DNA of 64,000 bases from Cyclobacterium qasimii M12-11B (GCF_000427295.1 NZ_ATNM01000097.1:1-64000), one strand, 5' to 3'; positions 31,967 through 41,451 are shown, counted from the stretch's first letter. Notes: a model not told the origin generated them from the sequence alone. Program-made: numbers and translations.

Positions 31967-32732
31967 AGAATTATTTAGCTTAAAAGGAAAAATAATTGTA
32001 GTCACTGGTGGTTCCGGTCAATACGGTAAATGCCTTGTTGAAGGTTTGGCCGAAGCAGGGGGGACTGTTATTACTACTTCTAGAGACATACAGTCGGCAG
32101 AAAAGACAGCTGCTTTATTTCGCGAGAAAGGCTTAGATGTGCACCCTATGGAAGTGGACCAAGGGGATACCGAGTCAGTAAGTCGCTTTGCCAAAAGCCT
32201 ACAAGATAAGTTTGGTAAATTGCATGTTTTTGTAAACAATGCCGTTTCCAGGCCAATGAAAGGTTACAATGCTCCTTTGGCAGATTTTGATGAATCGATG
32301 CGGGTAAATGCTACAGGAATGTGGGATTTGCTAAAGTCCATGTCAGACCTGATCATAGGAAGCGGGGGTGGAGCAGTGATCAATATCAGTTCCATGATGG
32401 GCATGAAAGGGCCAGATTTAACTAATTATGAAGGCACCAGTATGGGAGATTTACCTCCTGATTATTTCTTCCACAATGCAGGATTGATCAATCTTACTCG
32501 CTTTATGGCCAAGATGAATTCAGGAAAAAATATTAGATTCAACTGCATCTCTCCTGGTGGATTGTTTAATAATCAGCCCGAGAGATTTGTTGAGAATTAT
32601 AACAAAAAAGTACCAATGAAGCGGATGGCCAATAATGATGACATCAAGGGTCTAGCCGTTTTATTAGCTTCTGATGCTGGAGCTTACATCAATGGCGAAA
32701 ATATTTTAATGGATGGAGGATTGAATGCCTGA
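31956..32732 (+). CDS. SDR family oxidoreductase lacking the catalytic Lys
   Basis: 258 residues. The classical SDR cofactor loop is TGGSGQYG (17-24), with NNAV (94-97) and Ser145/146 in INISSMMG. Tyr170 is in place, but YxxxK reads YFFHN, so the catalytic Lys is Asn174. The late motif CISPGG and the end MDGGLNA are normal. It overlaps the next SDR by 8 bp, and the two resemble each other (GMKGPD against GMQAPD), so they are probably paralogues that may work as a pair. Reduced or altered activity is inferred from the missing Lys. Confidence 0.88.
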   Translation: MDVKELFSLKGKIIVVTGGSGQYGKCLVEGLAEAGGTVITTSRDIQSAEKTAALFREKGLDVHPMEVDQGDTESVSRFAKSLQDKFGKLHVFVNNAVSRPMKGYNAPLADFDESMRVNATGMWDLLKSMSDLIIGSGGGAVINISSMMGMKGPDLTNYEGTSMGDLPPDYFFHNAGLINLTRFMAKMNSGKNIRFNCISPGGLFNNQPERFVENYNKKVPMKRMANNDDIKGLAVLLASDAGAYINGENILMDGGLNA

Positions 32733-33530
32733 TTCAAATTCCAGCCCCGCTATAAAGTCTCCATTCTCTTTAGAAGGAAAGTGTATTTGGGTGGTAGGCG
32801 GAGCAGGATACTTGGGTCAGGAAGTTGTGCGTCTCCTATGTTCGCAAGGAGCAAAGGTTTTATGCATAGATAGAGAAGACAAGGCAATGGTTTTTGAAAA
32901 AGAAGCCATGCTTGGTAATTCATTAGTGTCGGCCAGTTTTGATCTCTCGAATACGGATGACATCCCTGGTTTTGTCATCGAAAACAAGAAAAATTAGGCA
33001 TACCTGATGGTCTGGTAAATTTGGCCTATTCTGCTAGTGGAAAGTCTTTTGAAGCCATGGAAGCTGCGGACTTTGATCAGGTAAATCATTCTGGGCTCAC
33101 GGCAACTTTTGTACTTGCAAAAGCGGTAGGAGCCATAATGTCAGAAAAAGAATCGGGAAGCATATTGTTGTTTGGCAGCATGTATGGAATGCAAGCTCCT
33201 GATATGCACATGTATCAGCCCCCTATGATGCCAAACCCTATAGAATACGGGGTAGAGAAAGCTGGAACAATACAGATGGCGAAATATTTAGGAATGTATT
33301 ACGGCCCTAAAAACATTAGGTGCAATAGCATATCCCCAGGGCCATTTCCCAATAGCCAAGTGCAGCAAGATCACCCGGAATTTGTTAAACGATTGGAACA
33401 AAAAACCTTCCTAGGAAGAGTAGGAGTGGCCCGTGAAGTGGCAGGAGCCGTTTGTTTTTTACTCTCGGATGCTTCCAGCTATATTACAGGTCATAACTTG
33501 GTAGTGGATGGTGGATGGACTGCCTGGTGA
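32725..33530 (+). pseudogene. SDR family oxidoreductase, frameshifted
   Basis: Two frames make one SDR of about 268 residues. The 5' piece (32725-32997) has the cofactor loop VVGGAGYLG and ends prematurely after IENKKN. The 3' piece, in another frame (to 33530), continues LGIPDGLVNLAYSASGK with a complete YGVEKAG catalytic motif, SISPGPFPN and the usual end VVDGGWTAW. One more A in the A5 run at 32989-32993 restores the frame. The catalytic Lys is present here, unlike in the upstream paralogue. Either a sequencing error or a recent mutation; the rest of the operon is intact. Confidence 0.82.
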
Positions 33531-33561
33531 TAAAATAGTTAAAACAATAAAAAAGATTAAA

Positions 33562-33951
33562 ATGAAAAAGATAGTACACCCCAAAAGAGATTTAAGTTTT
33601 GATACAGGCGCTTATTCAGACGCTATATTAACGGATGGATTTTTATTCGTTTCAGGACAAGCATCAGTAGATTTTGAAACCTCTGAGTTTAAGTTAGGAA
33701 CCATTGAAGAGGAGACGCAAAGAACGCTGGACAATATAAAAGCGATTATCGAAGCTGCTGGAGGAACAATGGACAATGTAGTAAAGTGTACCGTTCATTT
33801 GTCAGATATCTCTGAATTTGATCGCTACAATAAAGTGTATGCCAGCTTTTTTAAAAACACCAAGCCTGCCCGTATCACGGTTCAATCTGTCTTGGCAGAA
33901 AACCTTAAGGTGGAAATAGACTGTATCGCTAAAATACCTACTGAAAAATGA
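33562..33951 (+). CDS. RidA family enamine/imine deaminase-like protein
   Basis: 129 residues from the ATG at 33562. A start at 33508 would overlap the SDR and add a non-family tail. RidA signatures: GAYSDAILTDGFLFVSGQ, NIKAIIEAAGGTMDNVVK, and the Arg104-containing PARITVQSV. The usual final Glu region is EIDCIAKI. RidA hydrolyses reactive enamines/imines to keto acids. Members inside catabolic operons often act on pathway intermediates. Four-base overlap with the peptidase-like gene downstream. Confidence 0.92.
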   Translation: MKKIVHPKRDLSFDTGAYSDAILTDGFLFVSGQASVDFETSEFKLGTIEEETQRTLDNIKAIIEAAGGTMDNVVKCTVHLSDISEFDRYNKVYASFFKNTKPARITVQSVLAENLKVEIDCIAKIPTEK

Positions 33952-35036
33952 GCAAACGACTGATTCTAGATGCGCATTTAGACTTGTCTATGAATGCCAT
34001 AGAGTGGAACAGAGATTTGAGTAGACCTCTTTCGGAAATCAGGCAGTCAGAAATGCACATGCCAGACAAGCCCGATAGAGGCAGGGGAACCGTTTGTTTA
34101 CCAGAGCTTAGAAAAGGTAAAATTGGCATAGTGGTGGCCACGCAATTGGCCCGGTATTCTCCTCCTGATTCTGCCCTTTCAGGCTGGAATTCACCCCAAC
34201 AGGCATGGGCCATGACGCAGGCTCAGTTGGCCTGGTACCGTGAAATGGAAGTTCAGGGAGAAATGAAGCAGATTTTGAACCGAAAGGACCTGGATCAGAT
34301 GGTGGGTTTATGGGAAGATGATTCCATTCCAGATGAGAAGAAGCCGATTGGTTATCTACTACATCTTGAGGGTGGCGATTCTTTGGTGTCCCCTGATTAT
34401 CTTGATAGGGCTTATGCTTACGGTTTACGGGCATTAGGCCTTTCTCATTTTGGTCCGGGAAGATATGCCCCAGGTACAAAGTCTGAGGGACCTATTACCG
34501 AATTGGGTAAAGAGTTGCTTGAAAAAATGGGGCAGTATAAAATGATTTTAGATGTAACCCATCTTACTGATCAAGGATTCGAGCAGGCCATGGATTTGTA
34601 TACTGGACCCATTTGGGCCAGCCACCACAATGTGCGCAAAATTGTACCGAACCAGCGACAACTGACAGATGATCAGATTAAAAATCTGGTGAAACGTGGG
34701 GCTGTCATTGGTGGAATGCTAGACTGTTGGGCCATGGATATTCGCTTTATTGATACCATTTCTGACCCTTGGCAGTTAGACATTAAATTGGAGCATCTGG
34801 TAGACCATTGGGACCATATTTGTCAATTGGCGGGGAACAGTGAGCATATCGGTATAGGCAGTGATTTGGATGGAATATTTGGTACAGAGCAATCTCCCTG
34901 GGACCTTAATTCCATAGCAGACCTTCAGAAGTATGAAGAGATTCTAGATAGAAGAGGTTATTCATCGGAAGACATTGACAATATATTCCATGGCAACTTT
35001 CTTCGATTTATGAGAAATGCTTTACCAGAAGGCTAA
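33948..35036 (+). CDS. Membrane dipeptidase (peptidase M19) family hydrolase
   Basis: 362 residues with no signal peptide. The binuclear zinc ligands are recognisable: H10 and D12 in DAHLDL, Glu in LEGGDSL, His in DVTHLTDQGF, His in ASHHNVRKI, and Asp in IGSDLDGIFG. The fold is an amidohydrolase-like TIM barrel. M19 enzymes cleave dipeptides, but relatives hydrolyse beta-lactams and other amide or lactone bonds. In this operon a non-peptide substrate is plausible (inference). Confidence 0.92.
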   Translation: MSKRLILDAHLDLSMNAIEWNRDLSRPLSEIRQSEMHMPDKPDRGRGTVCLPELRKGKIGIVVATQLARYSPPDSALSGWNSPQQAWAMTQAQLAWYREMEVQGEMKQILNRKDLDQMVGLWEDDSIPDEKKPIGYLLHLEGGDSLVSPDYLDRAYAYGLRALGLSHFGPGRYAPGTKSEGPITELGKELLEKMGQYKMILDVTHLTDQGFEQAMDLYTGPIWASHHNVRKIVPNQRQLTDDQIKNLVKRGAVIGGMLDCWAMDIRFIDTISDPWQLDIKLEHLVDHWDHICQLAGNSEHIGIGSDLDGIFGTEQSPWDLNSIADLQKYEEILDRRGYSSEDIDNIFHGNFLRFMRNALPEG

Positions 35037-35064
35037 TTTTTACATTAAATAATTTACGCCAACG

Positions 35065-36429
35065 ATGTCAAATAATTTTCAGGCTGGTGCAGCCAGTGTT
35101 GTTACTACTCCCCCTTTAGGTACCATTATCAATGGTGACTTTGTCACGCATTACGCACAGAAAGTTCATGATCCCTTGCATGCCAAAGCTTTGGTGTTGA
35201 AAAATGAGGCAACTACTTTGGTATTGGTGGTTGTAGATATTTGCATTTTGGGTAAAGAATTACTCGATAGTACAAAGGCAATCATCCAAAATAAATTTGG
35301 GATTTCACCCGAACAGGTACTGATCTCAGCTACTCATACTCATGCCTCAGGAGCAGTAGAAGATGTACACATGGTACCTGCTGATTTGGCTTACAGGAAA
35401 CGCTTGCCAAACCTAATAGTGGAGGCAGTCGAAAAGGCATTAAACACATTAAAGCCTGCTCAACTAGCCTTCGGGACAGCTGATGCACCTGAGTATGTGA
35501 TGTGTCGTCGGTATTGGATGAAAGACAGCTATACTTCTCTAAATCCTGTGACAGGGAAAGCAGATTTGATGAAAACCAACCCTTTTGGAGTGGAAGATGA
35601 GATCATTAAACCCCTTAATACGCCAGACCCTGAATTAGGGTTTTTGGCAGTCAAAGGTTTGGATGACCAATGGATAGCACTTCTAGGGAATTACTCCCTT
35701 CATTATGTTGGAGATTGGGAAAACGGAACCATCTCAGCTGATTACTTTGGGGAATTTTCAAATGCCTTGAGAGAAAAGCTGGAAGCGGGAACTGAATTTG
35801 TGGGCATAATGAGCAATGGCACAAGTGGAGACATCAATATTTGGGATTTTAGCGGAGAAAAGAAATTTCCTGATGGAGAACTGGCTAAAAGTAAGAAAAT
35901 TGGCAATGACTTAGCAGACAAGGTGCTGGCTAGTTTGGAGAATGTGGCGTGGAATAAGGATCCATACCTCAACAATAGTTTTGCCCTTGTAAAGGCAGGT
36001 CGAAGAATGCCAAGTAGGGATGAACTGGAATCAGCCAGGGCAATTTTGGCGACTGGGGGTTTGGAGGAGTTGAAGCCGGACACAGAGGGATGGCGAAAGC
36101 TTTATGCAAGGGAACAAATGTTGCTCCACGAATTTGCCGATGCAGCGGAAAGTCCAGTGCAGGTATTTCACATTGGAGAAGGGAAAATAGGCGCTTTGCC
36201 TGGGGAGTTCTTTGCTGAATCGGGGCTCAAAGTAAAAGCTGAAGTTGATTTCCCCTATTTTACCATTAGTCTTGCCAATGATAACGTTGGATATGTTCCT
36301 CCTGCTCATGAAATCGAAAAAGGGGGGTATGAAACCTGGAGGTGTAGAATAAGCAATTTATTGCCGGAAGCAGAGGAATTGTTTAGAAAAAAACTGGTTC
36401 AACTGATTCACGAAGATAAAAATACTTAA
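35065..36429 (+). CDS. Neutral/alkaline ceramidase N-terminal domain-like hydrolase
   Basis: 454 residues with no signal peptide. The pattern follows the neutral ceramidase N-terminal domain: AGAASVVTTPP start, DPLHAKALVLKNEATTLVLVVVDI, the His pair in SATHTHASGA (zinc ligands in ceramidase), GNYSLHYVG and MSNGTSGDIN. The C-terminal immunoglobulin-like domain of true ceramidases is absent, as in many bacterial homologues of unknown substrate. Last clear member of the 29-36 kb operon, 28 bp after the M19 gene. True ceramide hydrolysis is doubtful without export. Confidence 0.82.
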   Translation: MSNNFQAGAASVVTTPPLGTIINGDFVTHYAQKVHDPLHAKALVLKNEATTLVLVVVDICILGKELLDSTKAIIQNKFGISPEQVLISATHTHASGAVEDVHMVPADLAYRKRLPNLIVEAVEKALNTLKPAQLAFGTADAPEYVMCRRYWMKDSYTSLNPVTGKADLMKTNPFGVEDEIIKPLNTPDPELGFLAVKGLDDQWIALLGNYSLHYVGDWENGTISADYFGEFSNALREKLEAGTEFVGIMSNGTSGDINIWDFSGEKKFPDGELAKSKKIGNDLADKVLASLENVAWNKDPYLNNSFALVKAGRRMPSRDELESARAILATGGLEELKPDTEGWRKLYAREQMLLHEFADAAESPVQVFHIGEGKIGALPGEFFAESGLKVKAEVDFPYFTISLANDNVGYVPPAHEIEKGGYETWRCRISNLLPEAEELFRKKLVQLIHEDKNT

Positions 36430-36455
36430 TTTTGAATTCAGCTTAAAGACAATAG

Positions 36456-37109
36456 GTGAATAAAGAAAAGTGGTTGGAATTATTAAAGGATAAGGTGCCT
36501 CAAAACGCCTTGTCCTATTGTTTTTCCCTTTGGGAAGAAGAACCTTTTGCCTTTGAAATCACCAAGTCAAGAAGTTCTAAATTGGGTGATTTCCGCTATC
36601 GAAAGGACAAAAGCATTCAAAAGATCACCATCAATCATGACCTTAATCAATACCAATTTTTAATTACTTTCATCCACGAGGTGGCCCATCACCGGGTTTT
36701 TAGCAAATACAAGGATAGAATTGGGAACGGTATCATGCCACATGGCATAGAGTGGAAGCAATCGTTCAGATGGCTTATGGCACCTATGTTACATGAGCGA
36801 GTGTTTCCAAAGGATGTTTTAATCCCGCTTCGGTTACATATGGGGAATCCCAAAGCGTCGACCGGCGCTGATTTTTTCTTAATGAAGGAGTTGCGGAAAT
36901 ATGATAAAAATGCCTTCACTTTTGTGCAACCGCTGTTGGGAGATCTTCCGCAACATGCACATTTCGAATTGAAAAAAAGAGTGTTTCAGAAAATGCGTAC
37001 CCAAAGGTCAAGAGTACTTTGTCAAGAAATTTCTACTGGAAGAAATTACCTGATATCAAATAATGCGGTGGTCAAAAAAGTGGATGATCCAGGAGATGTT
37101 CCGTTTTAG
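36456..37109 (+). CDS. SprT-like zinc metalloprotease domain protein
   Basis: 217 residues starting with GTG at 36456, since no ATG lies in the right place. The metalloprotease motif HEVAHH (74-79) is in FLITFIHEVAHHRVF, with a second basic region PHGIEWKQSFRWLM typical of SprT. The C-terminal 60 residues (VFQKMRTQRSRVLCQEISTGRNYLIS) resemble the zinc-ribbon end of the family but lack a full Cys set. Eukaryotic Spartan repairs DNA-protein crosslinks; bacterial roles are unclear. 26 bp after the operon, so possibly co-transcribed. Confidence 0.85.
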   Translation: MNKEKWLELLKDKVPQNALSYCFSLWEEEPFAFEITKSRSSKLGDFRYRKDKSIQKITINHDLNQYQFLITFIHEVAHHRVFSKYKDRIGNGIMPHGIEWKQSFRWLMAPMLHERVFPKDVLIPLRLHMGNPKASTGADFFLMKELRKYDKNAFTFVQPLLGDLPQHAHFELKKRVFQKMRTQRSRVLCQEISTGRNYLISNNAVVKKVDDPGDVPF

Positions 37110-37127
37110 TCCAGGTTTATAGTTATA

Positions 37128-37153
37128 AATAAATCCGTCCGTACCGATTTATT
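37128..37153. terminator. Weak hairpin between convergent genes
   Basis: Arms AATAAATC (37128-37135) and GATTTATT (37146-37153) around a 10-nt loop, between the SprT-like stop (37109) and the rmuC stop. AT-rich and short, so only a candidate bidirectional terminator. Confidence 0.35.
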
Positions 37154-38495
37154 GCTCTCCTGAAATTTTATTCCGGGCATTGATACCCAAAGTTCTGAGT
37201 TTTTCAGCTTGTGAAATAAGATTCCCTTTGCCGGTTTTAAGTTGCTTGATGGCTGTTGCATAGCTGTCCTGCGACCTGTCCAGGTGTTTGCCTACATCTT
37301 CCAGACTATTTACAAAATTTGATAGTTTGTCATACAGTTTGCCTCCTCTTTCAGCTATTTCCAAGGCGTTTTTTGATTGATCATCTCTAATCCACAAATC
37401 TTTAATCATCTTAAGGGCTGCGATAAGATTGCTGCTACTGATCAATAATACCCGTTTTTTGTAGGCATATTCCCAGATTTGAGGGTCTGCCTGAAGGGCT
37501 ACAATATAAGCAGCTTCTAGTGGGATGAACATGATCACAAAGTCCAAGGCCTTTGCATAGCTCTCATACTGTTTGGCAGAAAGCTGGTCTATATGGGTTT
37601 TTATAGCCTTAATATGAAGATCAAGAGCTAACTTTTGTTCACTTTCATCGATAGCACTACTGTATTTTTCGTAGGCGATCAATGATATTTTACTGTCTAT
37701 GATTACTTTCTTGTCGTCAGGGTAGTGAATGATCACATCAGGCTGCATTCTTTTGCCGTCTGGCCCAATGAGGGGATGACCATTTTCATCTTTCAAAAAT
37801 CCCTGAATGCTATAATGCCGGTCTCTTTCCAAACCGGAGTTTTGAAGGATGGTTTCCAAAATTGCCTCACCCCAATTGCCTCTGATTTTTGCATTTCCTT
37901 TCAAGGCATTGGTTAGATTTTTGGCTTCCTGGCTGATTTGCTGGTTGAGCAATGCCAATTCTTTTACCCTTCCTTCAAGAGAAAAACGTTCCCTGGATTC
38001 CATAGCATAGGCTTCCTGAACTTGTTTTTTAAATGCCTCCAATTCTTTCCCCAATGGTTGGAGAATGTTTTCAATGTTTATTTGGTTTTGGCTAGTGAAT
38101 TTTTTGGCTTTTTCTTCCAGGATTTTGTTGGCCAGCAATTCAAATTCTTGCTGAAATTGGCTGCCAATTTTGTTAAGCTCTTGTTTTTGGAAGGCTAGTT
38201 TTTCTTCTAGATAAAGCAATTGGCTGTCCAATTTTCCTTTATCCAGTGCAAGCTGATAATTTTCTTTTTCGAGGGACTTGATTGAAATCGAAAGGCTTGA
38301 ATTGTTTTGTTTGATACTTTCCTGTTGTTCCAGGAGGACTTGGTATTTCTCGCTGTAGCGTTCCTTTTCTAAGGTTAGCGCATTCAGGCTTTTATCCAAA
38401 AGGTCACGCTTTTGTTGAGATTGATACAAGATAATAGCCAATACAGCTATGATCACTACCATCAACACCAAAAGCGCAACCAGTTCAATTGCCAT
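37149..38495 (-). CDS. rmuC: DNA recombination protein RmuC
   Basis: 448 residues. An N-terminal membrane helix (about 4-24) is followed by a long coiled coil (30-200, Gln/Glu/Lys/Leu heptads). Then comes the RmuC nuclease-like domain with the hallmark GNWGEAILETILQNSGLERDRHY and PDVIIHYPDDKKVIIDSKIS, a PD-(D/E)xK-like core. RmuC limits inversions and other rearrangements in E. coli; its precise reaction is not established. Eleven bases separate it from rlmB upstream, so GWxTD-rlmB-rmuC reads as one minus-strand operon. Confidence 0.95.
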   Translation of the reverse strand: MAIELVALLVLMVVIIAVLAIILYQSQQKRDLLDKSLNALTLEKERYSEKYQVLLEQQESIKQNNSSLSISIKSLEKENYQLALDKGKLDSQLLYLEEKLAFQKQELNKIGSQFQQEFELLANKILEEKAKKFTSQNQINIENILQPLGKELEAFKKQVQEAYAMESRERFSLEGRVKELALLNQQISQEAKNLTNALKGNAKIRGNWGEAILETILQNSGLERDRHYSIQGFLKDENGHPLIGPDGKRMQPDVIIHYPDDKKVIIDSKISLIAYEKYSSAIDESEQKLALDLHIKAIKTHIDQLSAKQYESYAKALDFVIMFIPLEAAYIVALQADPQIWEYAYKKRVLLISSSNLIAALKMIKDLWIRDDQSKNALEIAERGGKLYDKLSNFVNSLEDVGKHLDRSQDSYATAIKQLKTGKGNLISQAEKLRTLGINARNKISGEQ

Positions 38496-38506
38496 TTAAA
38501 CTTAAA

Positions 38507-39292
38507 TTAAGAATCGGCTTGTTTTCTTTGTCGAATCGCTTCGTATATCACTATTCCAGTGGCTACAGAAACGTTAAGACTTTCAATCTGACCATGTACA
38601 GGTACTTTTACGAACTCATCGCACAAGCCCAGCAATTCATCAGAAACCCCATCTTCTTCAGAACCCATTACCAATACAGTAGGAGTCGTAAGATCTGCCG
38701 CATACATCATTCGGTCCGTTTTCTCAGTTACTCCCACCACTTTTAAACCTGATTTTTTCAGGTCTTTGAGTGTGTAGTAAAGGTTTCTTACCCTACTTAC
38801 AGGTAAAAAGTTCAATGCACCAGCTGAAGTTTTAACAGCATCTGAATTGATCTGAGCACTGCTTTTTTCAGGAATAATAATCCCATGAACACCAGCTACT
38901 TCTGCCGTTCTGGCGATAGCGCCAAAATTACGAACATCTGTAACTCTATCCAGCATCAATATAAGTGGTGCTTCCCCTTTGGTAAAGGTACTGTCGACCA
39001 CATTTTCCCATGAAGCATAGGCTATAGACGAAATATAAGCGATTACCCCTTGATGGTTTTTTCTGGTAATCCGATTAAGTTTGGTATCTGGAACCTTCGT
39101 TACCGGAAGTTTCTTTTCTTTTGCTATAGCAAGTAATTCTTTTAGGAGGTCTCCTTTGAGTTCCTTATTGACCAATATCTTGTCTATTTCTCGGTCTGCA
39201 TTCAAAGCCTCCATTATAGGCCTGATGCCAAATATAAAATCTTTTTGGTCTTCGTCTTTGTCAATTAAAAAACCATCCTTCCGTTTCTCCAT
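38507..39292 (-). CDS. rlmB: TrmH/SpoU-family 23S rRNA 2'-O-methyltransferase RlmB
   Basis: 261 residues from the ATG at 39292; an in-frame start at 39313 is possible and gives 268. An N-terminal substrate-binding domain (FIFGIRPIMEALNADREIDKILVN) is followed by the SPOUT knot: LDRVTDVRNFGAIARTAEV (motif 1, Asn-Phe-Gly-Ala-Ile-Ala-Arg), VLVMGSEEDGVS (motif 2) and IESLNVSVATGIVIYE (motif 3). RlmB methylates a 23S rRNA guanosine ribose (G2251 in E. coli). The start overlaps the end of the GWxTD gene. Confidence 0.93.
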   Translation of the reverse strand: MEKRKDGFLIDKDEDQKDFIFGIRPIMEALNADREIDKILVNKELKGDLLKELLAIAKEKKLPVTKVPDTKLNRITRKNHQGVIAYISSIAYASWENVVDSTFTKGEAPLILMLDRVTDVRNFGAIARTAEVAGVHGIIIPEKSSAQINSDAVKTSAGALNFLPVSRVRNLYYTLKDLKKSGLKVVGVTEKTDRMMYAADLTTPTVLVMGSEEDGVSDELLGLCDEFVKVPVHGQIESLNVSVATGIVIYEAIRQRKQADS

Positions 39293-40487
39293 GCTGTGAT
39301 TGTTTTGAACCATACAGGCTGATAGGCTCTGGATCGATTCAATGTATAATATTGGGGGGTTAAAATATTCTTTACACGTGCAAAGGTAAAGGTTATTTTG
39401 GAATTTGAATCCTGAGCCAGGTAAACCCAGGTTTCTTTGTCTAAATTAAAGTAAACTTCTTGTGGAGGACCCATAATAATATAAACCATTCCACGGTCTG
39501 TCGCCCATCCTTCTTTGTAGTCAGTAAAAAGGATATTGGCGAATTCCACTTGTCTAAAATATTCTTTGATCAATACTTTGGCTGCTTCCTCATCTCTGGT
39601 CATTCTGATCCAGTATTCATCCAATGCTATTTTTTTATTTTCAGCGGCAAGGAGGGTTTCATGTTCCTTTCGGGTGGAAATATAAGCGACCATTTGGATC
39701 ATTTCTTCCCAGGTAGATACCTTGGGAAAAGCTTTTCCTGCAGTTTTTATCATTAGACCTGACGCTGAGGAGGTGTCCTCTTGTACAAAATAATATCCTG
39801 ATTTCTCAAATGGAACAGGCACATTTACCAAAAAGTCACCATCGTCAATTACTTGGGTCTCCTTGGCTATTTCTGGTGACTTTGTTTCCATTGGAGGAAG
39901 TGGGATTGGGAATTCCTGGGGATAAAAGTACCTGTACAAACTTACACTGTGCTCACTTTTGAAAAGCAGAGACTCTTCAGCGTTTAAGAAATTTTGATCA
40001 TAAGGGATATCATTTCCGAAATAAGCGCCGAAAGAAGGTTGTTCTGCAATAAAAGGGCTTATTAAATCTGCATGGTAAACATATTCATCTTCCTGTCGGG
40101 TGTCTGTTGCCCTGAAAATCACATAGGCCTGATCATTAGAGGAAGGTATTTCCACCGTTTCTTCAAAATAAAAATGACTGTCTGTGTCTTTTTTAAGCAG
40201 GTCTCGGTCCAGCGCGATTACATTGTCATCATCAATTCTTTGTTCAAAACTATTGACTATGCTGTAAGAAAAAGGTAATCATCAAAATTGGCCCCATCTT
40301 CTATTTTTTCGACCAACATTTGAAGTTTAAAGGTTCTGTCAGAAGTTTCAATAGGAATAACTTTTAATGATATTCTGGAATACCTTGAATACCTTAAGCT
40401 TTGGTTGATACTTTGCAGGTTATTTTGTGCAAAGGTAGGAAGGTAAAGCAGGGTTAAAATAAATAAAAACCCAATAAATCGTTTCAT
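39265..40487 (-). pseudogene. GWxTD domain-containing secreted protein, frameshifted
   Basis: About 407 residues if repaired. The N-terminal piece (start 40487, signal peptide MKRFIGFLFILTLLYLPTFA; alternative ATG 40511) stops after DDYLFLTA. The sense continues in another frame as YSIVNSFEQRIDD through to 39265, including EGWATDRGMVYIIMGPPQEVY, the GWxTD motif. One missing T (A on the + strand) in the A5 run 40269-40273 explains the break. GWxTD proteins are common secreted Bacteroidota proteins of unknown function. Heads the operon with rlmB and rmuC. Confidence 0.82.
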
Positions 40488-40533
40488 ATGCAATGACTTT
40501 ATTTTTTCCATAGTTGGTTTTAAAAATTAACCT

Positions 40534-40541
40534 TAATTTTG
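40534..40541 (+). promoter_or_regulatory. Candidate -7 box of the methyltransferase gene
   Basis: TAATTTTG matches TAnnTTTG exactly, 21 bp before the ATG at 40563. A TTG at 40514-40516 is 17 bp upstream, slightly short for a -33 element. Confidence 0.45.
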
Positions 40542-40562
40542 TTGAAAATAATAAAATTTTAG

Positions 40563-41339
40563 ATGGCTACCTATACAACGGAAATTACTTCCGATAAGTT
40601 GATCAGTGACAACCCAATTCATCAACGCCTTTTTAAAGCATACATTGTTGCTAAAGAGTATGTTTCAGGCAATCTGCTGGAAATAGGCTGTGGTGAAGGT
40701 CGAGGGGTACATGTTCTCGGCCCTTTGGTACAACATTACCATGGCATGGACAAGATAGGAGAAATCCTGGACAGACTAAAGGATAAATTCCCTGAATTTA
40801 CTTTTGAACAGGCAATTATTCCACCCATGGCTACCCTAAAGGACAATTCCTTCGACTCAGTGGTGAGTTTTCAGGTGATAGAGCATATTCAAAATGATAA
40901 AAAATACCTTGAAGAAATCTATCGCGTGCTAAAACCTGGTGGAATGGCCTTGATTTCCACGCCTAACATCCGATTTTCATTGACTAGAAATCCCTGGCAT
41001 ATCAGGGAATATACTCCAACTCAATTAAAAGAGTTATGTGCTTCTATATTTGATAAAGTAGAGACGAAGGGCGTTGGAGGCAATTCCAAAGTTTGGGATT
41101 ATTATGCTGCCAATAAAGAATCTGTTAATAAGATCACCCGTTGGGATGTGCTTAATCTACAGTACAGACTACCTTCTGCATTGCTTAGAATTCCCTACGA
41201 AATACTTAACAGGGCCAATAGAAACAAGTTGCATAAAAAACAGGGGAAGGCTGTAGAGCAGTTAAATCATGAGGACTATCTATTTGTGGATGATCCTGAA
41301 AATGCCCTTGACCTTTATTATATTTTGCATAAAAAATAG
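40563..41339 (+). CDS. Class I SAM-dependent methyltransferase
   Basis: 258 residues. SAM-binding motif I is LLEIGCGEGRG (about 37-47), the acidic post-I residue is in YHGMDKI, and SFDSVVSFQVIEHIQND with LKPGGMALISTPN are motifs II and III of the Methyltransf_11/25 type. The acceptor is unknown; the pattern is common among lipid/quinone and glycan methyltransferases. Divergent from the GWxTD operon. Confidence 0.9.
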   Translation: MATYTTEITSDKLISDNPIHQRLFKAYIVAKEYVSGNLLEIGCGEGRGVHVLGPLVQHYHGMDKIGEILDRLKDKFPEFTFEQAIIPPMATLKDNSFDSVVSFQVIEHIQNDKKYLEEIYRVLKPGGMALISTPNIRFSLTRNPWHIREYTPTQLKELCASIFDKVETKGVGGNSKVWDYYAANKESVNKITRWDVLNLQYRLPSALLRIPYEILNRANRNKLHKKQGKAVEQLNHEDYLFVDDPENALDLYYILHKK

Positions 41340-41348
41340 CTTAAAAAA

Positions 41349-41385
41349 ACAATCGACTGCCCATCTGTGACGGGCAGTCGATTGT
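41349..41385 (-). terminator. Strong hairpin between convergent genes
   Basis: Perfect 14-bp arms ACAATCGACTGCCC (41349-41362) and GGGCAGTCGATTGT (41372-41385), 9-nt loop. On the minus strand a T7 run follows, giving a classical intrinsic terminator for the DUF2723 gene. The plus-strand methyltransferase ends 9 bp before it and may share it. Confidence 0.9.
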
Positions 41386-41451
41386 AAATAATTACGCCAT
41401 TATGGCTTATTTTTTGATTCCAAACCTACCGTTGAGGTATTAGAATAGTTA

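Noticed and set aside
32989-32997. Programmed ribosomal frameshift at the A5 run of the second SDR
   Set aside because: The A-rich run resembles a slippery site, but the same kind of break recurs in unrelated genes in this window, which fits indels better than programmed recoding.
33021-33530. SDR 3' half as an independent gene with a TTG start
   Set aside because: It lacks the cofactor-binding half, and the upstream frame supplies exactly that after a one-base repair.
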